A DNA stretch of 64,000 bases, from NCBI GenBank assembly GCA_016218805.1, contig JACRCW010000042.1, forward strand, positions 1-64,000, given 5' to 3'. Positions 26,512 through 34,043 of this stretch are shown in pieces; within the stretch, counting starts at the first letter, position 1, and every line of letters starts with the position of its first letter. Below the pieces are notes generated by a model. The model was not told the origin of the DNA. It saw only the letters and a program-made list of their open reading frames with translations, and made no database searches. Both the position numbers and the translations under genes were made by a program. The stretch comes from Deltaproteobacteria bacterium (GTDB lineage Bacteria > Myxococcota > JACRCW01).

Positions 26512-29460
26512 TCAGGGGGCCACCACGTCCTCCACCCGCAACGCCCGGCGAGCCCGCTGGATGTCCACGTACTCCAGCGCCAGTGCCGCACCCCGCTGGT
26601 TGTTCTCCTCCAGCCAGTTCATGCGCGCGCCGTAGTACAGCACCTCGGGATGCGCCCGCCGCCACGGGAGGTCCTGCAGCAACGGCTCCACCGCCTGCTG
26701 CGCGCGCCAACGCCAGTTGGCGCGGTACAGCAGGTACGCGTACAGCAACCGGTAGGCGTGCCCCTGCTTCTCCAGGTCCGGGAACGTCTCAAACACCTCC
26801 AACGCCTTGCGGTCATGCCCCTCAATCATGGCAATGGCCGCCCGCTGGTAACGCGGGTCCTCCAGCGCCTGCTCGTCCTCCTGGATGACCTGGATCTCGT
26901 CATTGCCCGTCAGCACGTCCAGCGCCTCCAGCACGCGCGTCATGCGGTCCTCCACCCCGCCGCCCTTCCCCACCGCGTGCACCGCCAGCGCGCGCGCGTC
27001 ATCCACCAGCCCCGCGCGCAACATCGCCTCCGCCAGCACCACCGCCTGCTCGTCCGGCGGGCGCGGCCGCAGGCGCGCCACCTTGCTCAGCAGGGCTTTG
27101 CGGCGGCCGGCCACCTGGCGCATGAACGGCAGCTCCGGCTCCCGGTAGGCAAACGCCACCAGGTCCTGCGGCGCGTTGAGCTCCACGTACATGTTGTCAT
27201 CCGTGTTCTCCGAAAACCCCGCCGTGAACCGCTCCAGCGCCGCCCGGTCCAGCAGCACCAGCGGCAGCACGTCCAGCGGCCACCGGATGTCCGCGCGCTT
27301 GAGCTGCCAGCGCACCGGCGGCTGCTCCCAGCGCGCCGTGAGCAGGTCCTCGTCCAGCACCAGCGGCGCGTTGCTGCCCACCATGAACGTGTCATTGCTG
27401 TCCGCGTGCGCCACGAACACCAGCACGTGCGGGAACACCGTGGCGAACGTGCCCATCAGTGACTGGATGCGCTCGCTGGACAGCTCGTACAGCTGCACCC
27501 ACTGCAGGAACACGCCGTCCGCCGCCAGGCGCGAACGGGCAAGCAGCCAGAACTCACGCGTGAACAGGTTGGAGGCGCCGGTGATCCAGGGGTTGGATGG
27601 CTCGGAGATGATGATGTCGTACGGGGGGCCGGGCCGCTCCAGGTGGTGGCGCCCGTCATCAAACACGCCCACGTAGCGCGGGTCCTCCCACGGGCGGCGG
27701 TTGACCGCCGCAAACAGCTCGCCCGCCTCCACCACGGCGGGCTCCAGTTCCACCATCTCCAGCCGCGTGATGCCCGGGTGGGACAGCAGCGCATCCGCCG
27801 TCACGCCAGATCCGAAGCCGATGACACACGCGACGTGCGGCGCAGGGTGCAGCAGCACCGGCAGCAGGCCGGAGAGGACCTGGGTGTGCATGTCGCCCTC
27901 GCTGGAGGCGTCCGTCTTGCCGTTGACCTTGAGGCTGACGCGGCCTTCGTACTCCTCCACGGTGACGGTGGTAGCCAGGCCGTCACGGCGGAAGATGACG
28001 TTGGGCTCCGGCAGGGCGTCCTCCCACGCGGTGCGCGCCAGGTAGACGCGGAACGCGCCCACGCTCCACTGCCCCACGTCAAAACCCGGCCACAGCGCCA
28101 GCAGCGCGGCAGAGACCAGCGCGGCCAGCGCCCAACTGCGGCGGTGGGAGGCCAGCCACACGGCACCCGCACCGATGATGACGACGCTCAGCGACTGCGC
28201 CGCGTGGTCCACGCCCAGCGCGGGGGCCAGCAGGAACCCGGCGGAGGTGGCGCCCAGGATGGCCCCGCCGGTGTTGATGGCGTACGCGCGCCCGACGAGC
28301 GAACCGAAGTCCCCGCCGCGGGCGTTCACGCCGGCGGCGCGCAGTGCGCACGGCAGCACGGCGCCAAAGCCGATGGCGGCGGGCACCATGGTGAGCACCG
28401 CGCACAGCAGCATGGCGGCCCACATGCCCCACGGGGTGACGTCCGGATCCTTGGCCGCGGCGAACACCACCCACGGCAACCCATCAATCAGCCACGTCCC
28501 CGCAAACGCCGCCAGCCCCGTCCCCACCAGCACCAGCCCCAGCGCGGAGCGCGGGTGCCAGCCAGCGGCGGTGGGGGTGGAGGACAGCCGCGCGCCCAGC
28601 GCCAACCCTGTGAGGAACGCGGCCAGCATCAGGCTGAACGCGTGCACGGATGACCCGACGACCATGGACAGGCCGCGCGCCCACAGCACCTCCAGCGCCA
28701 TGGCCACCGCGCCGGACAGGCCGTACAGCCACAGCGCGGCGGGCGTGGCCGCCGCGGCGGGCGTCGTCGGCGCGGGCACCGGCGTGGGGCCGGGCGTTCC
28801 CGCGCGCCACCACAGGGTGAGCGCGAACAACCCCGCCAGCGTGTCCAGCCCCGCGGCCAGCGTGTTGGTGCCGTTCACGCCCAGCGCCGGGAACGCGCCG
28901 TAGGTGGCGCCCAGCGTGCCGGCCACCGCGCCCAGCGTGTTGGCGGCGTACAGGAAGCCCACGCGGCCGGCGCGGTCTTCGCCGTCATCCACGTCCGCGT
29001 CCACCAGCGCGGCCAGGCACGGCAGCGTGGCGCCCATCAGCGAGGTGGGAAACAGCAGCACCGCGCCCGCGGCCAGAAAGCGCACCGCCGCCATGGACCA
29101 CGGCCCGTCTCCCAGCCCCAGCACGCCGGACAGCGGCCCGGTGGAGGACAGCAGCCACGGCACGGCCAGCGCGTACCCGGCAATGAGCAACTCCATCACG
29201 CCATAGGCCAGCGCGGGGTGGAAGCGCCGGCGCACCACGGGGGCAAGCCACAGGCTGCCCGCCGCCAGTCCGCCCATGTACGCGGCCAGCACCGCGCTGG
29301 TGGCCACGGCGGACCCGCCGAACAACAGGTGCAGCCGCCGGTTCCACACCACCTCCAGCATCAGCGCGCCCGCACCGGAGACCAGGAACGCCAGGGCCAG
29401 GCCGGCGCGCTGCAGCGCGGCCATCCGTGCACCGGGCAGGCTGGCGGCGGAGGACACCAT
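26512..29460 (-). CDS. MFS / spermidine-synthase-like / TPR fusion protein
   Basis: 982 residues. Residues of about 10-460 hold roughly 12 membrane helices of an MFS-like unit (ALAFLVSGAGALMLEVVW at the start). A spermidine-synthase-like Rossmann domain follows at about 480-740, with VIGFGSGVTADA, MVELEPAVVEAG, FDDGRHHL and ISEPSNPWITGASNLFTREF. Residues 780-982 look like TPR helices. This membrane-fused family is common in myxobacteria and other bacteria, and true aminopropyl transfer has not been assumed for it. The ATG at 29460 lies 6 bp after the preceding gene's stop; a second Met 12 codons in is an alternative. A hairpin array lies directly after the stop. Confidence 0.8.
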   Translation of the reverse strand: MVSSAASLPGARMAALQRAGLALAFLVSGAGALMLEVVWNRRLHLLFGGSAVATSAVLAAYMGGLAAGSLWLAPVVRRRFHPALAYGVMELLIAGYALAVPWLLSSTGPLSGVLGLGDGPWSMAAVRFLAAGAVLLFPTSLMGATLPCLAALVDADVDDGEDRAGRVGFLYAANTLGAVAGTLGATYGAFPALGVNGTNTLAAGLDTLAGLFALTLWWRAGTPGPTPVPAPTTPAAAATPAALWLYGLSGAVAMALEVLWARGLSMVVGSSVHAFSLMLAAFLTGLALGARLSSTPTAAGWHPRSALGLVLVGTGLAAFAGTWLIDGLPWVVFAAAKDPDVTPWGMWAAMLLCAVLTMVPAAIGFGAVLPCALRAAGVNARGGDFGSLVGRAYAINTGGAILGATSAGFLLAPALGVDHAAQSLSVVIIGAGAVWLASHRRSWALAALVSAALLALWPGFDVGQWSVGAFRVYLARTAWEDALPEPNVIFRRDGLATTVTVEEYEGRVSLKVNGKTDASSEGDMHTQVLSGLLPVLLHPAPHVACVIGFGSGVTADALLSHPGITRLEMVELEPAVVEAGELFAAVNRRPWEDPRYVGVFDDGRHHLERPGPPYDIIISEPSNPWITGASNLFTREFWLLARSRLAADGVFLQWVQLYELSSERIQSLMGTFATVFPHVLVFVAHADSNDTFMVGSNAPLVLDEDLLTARWEQPPVRWQLKRADIRWPLDVLPLVLLDRAALERFTAGFSENTDDNMYVELNAPQDLVAFAYREPELPFMRQVAGRRKALLSKVARLRPRPPDEQAVVLAEAMLRAGLVDDARALAVHAVGKGGGVEDRMTRVLEALDVLTGNDEIQVIQEDEQALEDPRYQRAAIAMIEGHDRKALEVFETFPDLEKQGHAYRLLYAYLLYRANWRWRAQQAVEPLLQDLPWRRAHPEVLYYGARMNWLEENNQRGAALALEYVDIQRARRALRVEDVVAP

Positions 29461-29466
29461 GGGCGG

Positions 29467-30582
29467 TCAGAGGTTGAGGATCTGCAGCGCGGTGCGCAGT
29501 TCCCGGACCAGCATGTCCACTTCGCGCAGGTCTTCGTAGAGCTCCGGGGCGGGGCTGTCCGCGTACAGCACCATGCGCAGCTGGTCACCCTTGAAGACGG
29601 GCATCACCATCATTACCTGCGGGCGCGGCGGCCCCAGCGTCTCATGCATGAGCTGCCAGCCGGGGCCTTCCGGAATGGCGCCGTAATACGGGCGCTCCAC
29701 GCCGCGCGGCACCTCCAGTTCCATGAGCCCGTGGCGCACAAACCCGTGCGTGCCCACCACAAACGGCGGCCGCCCCAGCATGTCCAGCACCACCACGCGC
29801 GGGAAGAAGTTGCAAAGGAACGCCAGCACCACGTCCGCCATGGCGCGCACGCTGGTGGAGGTGAGGATCTCTTCGGCGGCCTGGCCCACGTCCGCAATGC
29901 GCCGCATGCCCGGGCGGATGGTGGTGACCGGAATCTGCGGCAGCGTGACCGCGCGCGGGATCACGCGGATGGCGGAGCCCACGGCGGGCATCACCGGCAT
30001 GGTGATGGCGCGTGGCGTCTTGTGGCGCACGTGCTGCAGCGGCGCATGGAAGCCCTGCGGGATGGTGACGGCGCGCGGCACGGCGGCGGCCAGGCGGGAG
30101 GCGCTCTGGGGGCGGCCAAAGCCCTGCGGCGGAGGCGGCGGCGCGGCGGGCGGGTAGATGCGCGCGCGCGCGGACTCCACGGCGGGCTCCGTGGCGACGT
30201 GCAGGACCACCCGCGCGCCCACGTGCTGCTGCATGGGGGCGTGGCCCAGCAGGCTGTATGGGTCATACAGGGCCACGGCCAGGCCGCCCTCCGGGAGCAT
30301 GGCAAAGGGCACCACGCGCCAGGGCTGCGCCACCTCCGCCGGCAGCACGCGGGACAGCATGCGCGGCGCGCTGATGACGTCACCGTCGTCCGCCAGGGGG
30401 AGCCCCACCGCGCGGGCAATGGCCTCCGCAATGGCCTCCGGCGTGAGCATGCCCAGCGTGACCAGCGTGTCCCCCAGCCAGCCGCCCGCGCGCGCCCACA
30501 CCGTGCGCGCGTGCGCCAGGCGCGTGGCGTCCAGGGCGCCCATGCGCATCAGGATGCTCTCAAGGTCCGGCGCGTTGGACAT
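29467..30582 (-). CDS. GspE-N (MshEN) plus GAF-like domain protein
   Basis: 371 residues. The first 150 match the N-terminal domain of type II secretion/type IV pilus ATPases (WLGDTLVTLGMLTPEAIAEAI, then LPAEVAQPWRVVPFAMLPEGGLAVALYDP). In some family members that domain binds cyclic di-GMP. There is no ATPase domain. A Pro/Ala linker (150-220) leads to a C-terminal GAF-like domain (about 240-371). The combination suggests a signalling adaptor. It is encoded between a small coiled-coil membrane protein and the MFS/spermidine-synthase fusion on the same strand, with gaps of 12 and 6 bp. Confidence 0.65.
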   Translation of the reverse strand: MSNAPDLESILMRMGALDATRLAHARTVWARAGGWLGDTLVTLGMLTPEAIAEAIARAVGLPLADDGDVISAPRMLSRVLPAEVAQPWRVVPFAMLPEGGLAVALYDPYSLLGHAPMQQHVGARVVLHVATEPAVESARARIYPPAAPPPPPQGFGRPQSASRLAAAVPRAVTIPQGFHAPLQHVRHKTPRAITMPVMPAVGSAIRVIPRAVTLPQIPVTTIRPGMRRIADVGQAAEEILTSTSVRAMADVVLAFLCNFFPRVVVLDMLGRPPFVVGTHGFVRHGLMELEVPRGVERPYYGAIPEGPGWQLMHETLGPPRPQVMMVMPVFKGDQLRMVLYADSPAPELYEDLREVDMLVRELRTALQILNL

Positions 30583-30594
30583 GGCGGCGCGGGC

Positions 30595-30933
30595 TCAGTG
30601 CGTCCGGTCCCCGCCGGGCGGGGCCACGTAACGCGCATCCGGCACGGCCGCGGCGGGCCCGGCGGGAACGGCCCGGTCATCCCGCAGCCGGTCGTGCGTG
30701 TCAGCGAGTTCCTGCGGCGTCAGCGCGCCGCGGTCCACCAGCGCGCGCGCCAGCACGCGCAGTGACTCGTCCTGCTGGCGGGCGCGCTCCCGGGTTTCCT
30801 CCAGCGCGGTGGCCAGGGCCGCCAGCTGTTCATCACACCGCCGCAGCCGCCCGTGGAGGTCCCACACCATGCCGCCCACGGCCGCCAGCCCCAGCACGAC
30901 GAGCACCACCACGACGGAAAGGATGACGTCCAC
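30595..30933 (-). CDS. Small membrane coiled-coil protein
   Basis: About 112 residues if read from GTG at 30933. A single N-terminal membrane helix (VILSVVVVLVVLGLAAVGG) is followed by a coiled-coil helix rich in Glu/Arg/Leu (LRRCDEQLAALATALEET). A disordered tail then contains LTPQELADTHDRL. The last part resembles the short motif TPEELA seen at the start of GspE-N domains, such as the next gene. The frame is open upstream to another GTG at 31008, so the start is uncertain. It heads the minus-strand operon. Function unknown. Confidence 0.45.
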   Translation of the reverse strand: MDVILSVVVVLVVLGLAAVGGMVWDLHGRLRRCDEQLAALATALEETRERARQQDESLRVLARALVDRGALTPQELADTHDRLRDDRAVPAGPAAAVPDARYVAPPGGDRTH

Positions 30934-31028
30934 GGCGGTGGCACCATGCAGGACGGACCACGGTCTTGGCAACCGGCCCGCGCGCCGCGGCGTTGAGCTG
31001 CGGCGCACCGGCTGGTAGCGCTGCGCGC

Positions 31029-31967
31029 ATGCCTCCCATCCCGCGCCCCGGCACCCACCCGCGCACGGTCACCACCACCACCGTGCGGGACACCCGCCCC
31101 GCCGTCACCAGCAGCACCGGCACCGCCAGCGTGGTGCGGGCACCGGATGGCCTGGAGATCAGCGCACCCGCGCCCCGCGGCCCGGTGTCCCTGTCCCGCG
31201 CGGAGGTGGTGGCCGCCGCGCGCCGCGCCGGCGTGCCGCAGCGCGTGCAGATTGGGCCCACTTGCGGTCTTTACGCGCTGGGCATGGTGATGGACGCGTG
31301 GCACGCGGCGGACCCGCGCCACCCCACGGTGGCCGTGCAGGACGCGGACTTCCACGGGATGGGCCGGAACCTCAACTACGCGCCCACCCGCAATGAGGGC
31401 ATGCTGGACTACGCACGGCAAGCCGGTTTCACCGCCGCGGGGGAGATGTTCACCGCCTCGCAGCTGGCGCAGGTGGCGTCACACTTCGGATACACGGCCA
31501 GCGTGCATGACCACTCCACGCTGGATGAGCTGTACCGTGTGCTGGACGGCGGCCACCCGGCCATTGTGGCCTTTGACGTGGACCACAACGGCAACCCAGG
31601 TGACTACGACGGGATGCGTGCCCACTACGCGGTGATTGAAGGGTACTTTGACGAGGGTGGCGAGCGCTTCCTGGTAGCGCGGCACGGGTGGGGCGTGGAG
31701 CAGGACCACGTGTGGCGCGCGGCGGACTTTGCCAGGTCCTGGCAGGCGCTGGAGTACACGGACTACTACGGCACGCCCGGTGACGGCGTGGTGCCCGCGC
31801 GTCCGGAGTTGGGGATGCCCGCCGCGGCGGAGCCGGGGCAGATGCACCTGCCCGACGTGGGCGGCGGCCGCGCCGGCATTGCGGAGAGCCTGGCGCTCAA
31901 GATTGTGGAGGTGGTTCCCAAGGGGGAGCAGCCCAAGGGCGGCACCGTTGTCACTGCACCGCGTTAG
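31029..31967 (+). CDS. C39-like cysteine protease
   Basis: 312 residues with a Pro/Thr-rich N terminus and no signal peptide. The catalytic Cys79 sits in QIGPTCGLYALGM at a helix start, and His199 in AHYAVIEGYF, followed by LVARHGWG. This Cys-helix/His-strand layout is typical of papain-like C39 peptidases. The PTCGLYAL segment is also like actin-maturation-type proteases of eukaryotes. It could process its own N terminus or an exported partner. No ABC transporter is adjacent, so this is not a bacteriocin exporter. ATG at 31029; its 3' end overlaps the next gene. Confidence 0.7.
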   Translation: MPPIPRPGTHPRTVTTTTVRDTRPAVTSSTGTASVVRAPDGLEISAPAPRGPVSLSRAEVVAAARRAGVPQRVQIGPTCGLYALGMVMDAWHAADPRHPTVAVQDADFHGMGRNLNYAPTRNEGMLDYARQAGFTAAGEMFTASQLAQVASHFGYTASVHDHSTLDELYRVLDGGHPAIVAFDVDHNGNPGDYDGMRAHYAVIEGYFDEGGERFLVARHGWGVEQDHVWRAADFARSWQALEYTDYYGTPGDGVVPARPELGMPAAAEPGQMHLPDVGGGRAGIAESLALKIVEVVPKGEQPKGGTVVTAPR

Positions 31968-32943
31968 GCTCTCCGGTCTCCCGCGGGAGGCCTCCATCCG
32001 CTGGCGCACGCCGGCCGTGGCCACTTCCGGCGCGCGCTGTTCGGGCGTGGCGCGCTGGGGCGCGGGCCTGGTGTTCCGCGCGGAGGGTGCGGGCCTGGCG
32101 CCGGGCATCCACGTGGAGGAGAGCGGGCTCACGCGCGCGGTGCTGGCGGACAGCGCGGCTTGGCGGTGGGTCACGCCGCGGGTGACGGCGGGCGTGCTCA
32201 CCGCGGGCGGGCTGCCGCGTGATCGCGTGGGGGGGCACGTGGAGGCGGTGGCGTTCCGGGTGGAAGGCCGGGACCCGGTGGTGGTGCCCGGGCACGCGTG
32301 GGCGGTCCGTGACGACGGCAAAGCAGCCGTGGTGGCGGACGCGCGCGGGGCGCAGGTCCACCGCGTGTGGCTTCAGACGGGCGCCGTGGAACCGCTGTGC
32401 GCGCTGGCCGGTGAGGTGGACCCGCTGAGTCCGCCGTGGGTGGGCCTGGACGCCGCGGGAGTGGTGCTGCTGGCGCACGCGCCCACCGCGCGCGGCGAGG
32501 TCACGCTGGAATCCGTGACGCTGGAGAGCGGCGAGCGCCGCGTGCTGCACGGGCCGGTGCCGGGGCCCGCGTGGGTCACCGCCGCGGCAGCCGGCGCGCG
32601 GGTGGTGGTGTTTGAGATGCGGCTGGGGGATGCGCCTGTGTTCCGCATCCTGGCGGTGGACGGTGGGAGGCCGGCGCGCACGCTGGCCGAGCTGCCGCGC
32701 GCGCAGCCGTGGGGCGAACCGGTTCTCGTGGATGAGCAATGCCTGGTGGCCCCGCTGTCTCTGGCGTCCCATGCGGAGGCCACGCACGGTCCGGTGGAGC
32801 TGGTGGCGCTGCGGCTGGACGGCGGGACGCCGGTGCCGCTCACGCGTGAGGGCTCCATCCGCGGGACGCTGCGCAATCAGCGCGGCACGCTGGTGCTGGA
32901 AGGCGGCCGTCAGCTGGGCGAAGTGCTGCTCACGCGTCCCTGA
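31948..32943 (+). CDS. Beta-propeller-like protein of unknown function
   Basis: About 331 residues rich in short beta strands and Gly/Asp turns, with repeated blocks ending in DGGRPARTLAEL-, DGGTPVPLT- and ESGERRVL-like sequences. These are like the blades of TolB- or DPP-type propellers. There are no catalytic motifs. The best start is TTG at 31948, which overlaps the protease gene by 20 bp; no ATG/GTG start fits the frame better. Overlap implies coupled translation, so it may be a partner or substrate of the protease. Its stop overlaps the convergent DHH gene by 14 bp. Confidence 0.5.
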   Translation: MSLHRVRLSGLPREASIRWRTPAVATSGARCSGVARWGAGLVFRAEGAGLAPGIHVEESGLTRAVLADSAAWRWVTPRVTAGVLTAGGLPRDRVGGHVEAVAFRVEGRDPVVVPGHAWAVRDDGKAAVVADARGAQVHRVWLQTGAVEPLCALAGEVDPLSPPWVGLDAAGVVLLAHAPTARGEVTLESVTLESGERRVLHGPVPGPAWVTAAAAGARVVVFEMRLGDAPVFRILAVDGGRPARTLAELPRAQPWGEPVLVDEQCLVAPLSLASHAEATHGPVELVALRLDGGTPVPLTREGSIRGTLRNQRGTLVLEGGRQLGEVLLTRP

Positions 32944-33880
32944 GCGTGCGGGCGATCTCCAGGCCCACGCGCCGCGCCTCAGCGACGTCACTGCCCGGCA
33001 GCGTCACCGCGCCCACCGCCGGGTGCCCGCCGCCGCCGTACTTCTCACACAGCCGGGAGATGTCATGCCGCCGCTTGTGCGGTGACCAGGGGTTGCTGCC
33101 CACGCTCACCTTGGCGCGCCGCGCCGACGCGGTGACCCCCACGCTGTAGGCCGCGTCCGGGAACAGGTAGTAGCCAATGAACTTGTTGAACCCGTCCATG
33201 TTCCACTCGGTCAGGTCAAAGTGGACCACTTCGCCCTCGCAGCGCGCGCGCTGGCGCACGCGCTTGACCGCTTCCAGGTGCTCCCGCTGGATGGGCTCAA
33301 ACCGCGCGCGCACGTCCGGTGCGGACGCCACAGCCAGTCCGCCGGCATCCAACCGCGGGATCAGCGAAGTGCAGAACGCGTCATCCGAGACTTCAATCAC
33401 CGTCATCAGCTGCAGCGCCGGTTCCAGCAGTTCCACGGCGACACCGGGGGACTCAAACCGCGCCGAGTCAATGATGTCCGCCCAGCGCACCAGCTCAGCC
33501 AGGTCCTCCCAGCGGATGCCGAACTTCTCCTGCGCCACCGCCGTGATGAGCTTGGTGCAGGAGGTACAGGCCGGGTCATAGAACTTGCGGCCGGAGCGGT
33601 CCGCATCAAAGTGCGCGCGGTCCTCCGCGTTGGCAAACGCGCTCTGGTGGTGATCAAACCACCAGGTAAGCGCGGGCGAGGTGGTGTACTTGAAGTCGAG
33701 GATCGCGTTCTCGTCGCCGTCCAATTCCGCGGTGCCGGGGACGTGGCCCTTCTGGTGGGCCAGTGCGCGGAATTCGATCTGCGCGTTCTTCTGGCCGATG
33801 GCGCGGTACAACCGGGTGAACAACACGGCGGACGTGCATCCGTCGAAACACCTGCCGTGGTAACCCACCCTCACCCTCAT
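32930..33880 (-). CDS. DHH-family phosphoesterase
   Basis: 316 residues. An N-terminal GYHGRCFDGCTSAVLF corresponds to the metal-binding start of DHH domains, and FDHHQSAF carries the DHH motif itself. The C-terminal DHHA1 motif GGGGHP precedes AVGAVTLPG. Such enzymes cleave phosphodiesters of short oligonucleotides or related substrates in the cytosol (NrnA-like), but the exact substrate is open. The ATG at 33880 follows GAAGGA. It is divergent from plsB, 163 bp away, and its 3' end overlaps the propeller gene. Confidence 0.8.
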   Translation of the reverse strand: MRVRVGYHGRCFDGCTSAVLFTRLYRAIGQKNAQIEFRALAHQKGHVPGTAELDGDENAILDFKYTTSPALTWWFDHHQSAFANAEDRAHFDADRSGRKFYDPACTSCTKLITAVAQEKFGIRWEDLAELVRWADIIDSARFESPGVAVELLEPALQLMTVIEVSDDAFCTSLIPRLDAGGLAVASAPDVRARFEPIQREHLEAVKRVRQRARCEGEVVHFDLTEWNMDGFNKFIGYYLFPDAAYSVGVTASARRAKVSVGSNPWSPHKRRHDISRLCEKYGGGGHPAVGAVTLPGSDVAEARRVGLEIARTLRDA

Positions 33881-34043
33881 GACTGCCACCCGTTCCTTCG
33901 AGGGAGGGCGGGACGCTAGGGGATGCCGCCAACGGCGGCAACCCGCCGCGGGGTTGAAGCCGCCAACGCATGCGTTGCCGGCACCGTGCCGCACCCGGTT
34001 GCGCTGACGGACCTCAGACCGGGGTGGTAGTCCTCGGCGCCCC

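Noticed and set aside
25956..26888. Open frame with repeated GGGWDPLVEGVGPPG-like translation through the 22-bp array
   Set aside because: The period of 22 bp shifts frame each unit; the appearance of a repeated peptide comes from the DNA repeat, not from selection on a protein.
26512..29460. Genuine spermidine synthase
   Set aside because: The domain is fused to a transporter-like membrane part and TPRs; this family is not known to make polyamines, so only 'synthase-like' is used.
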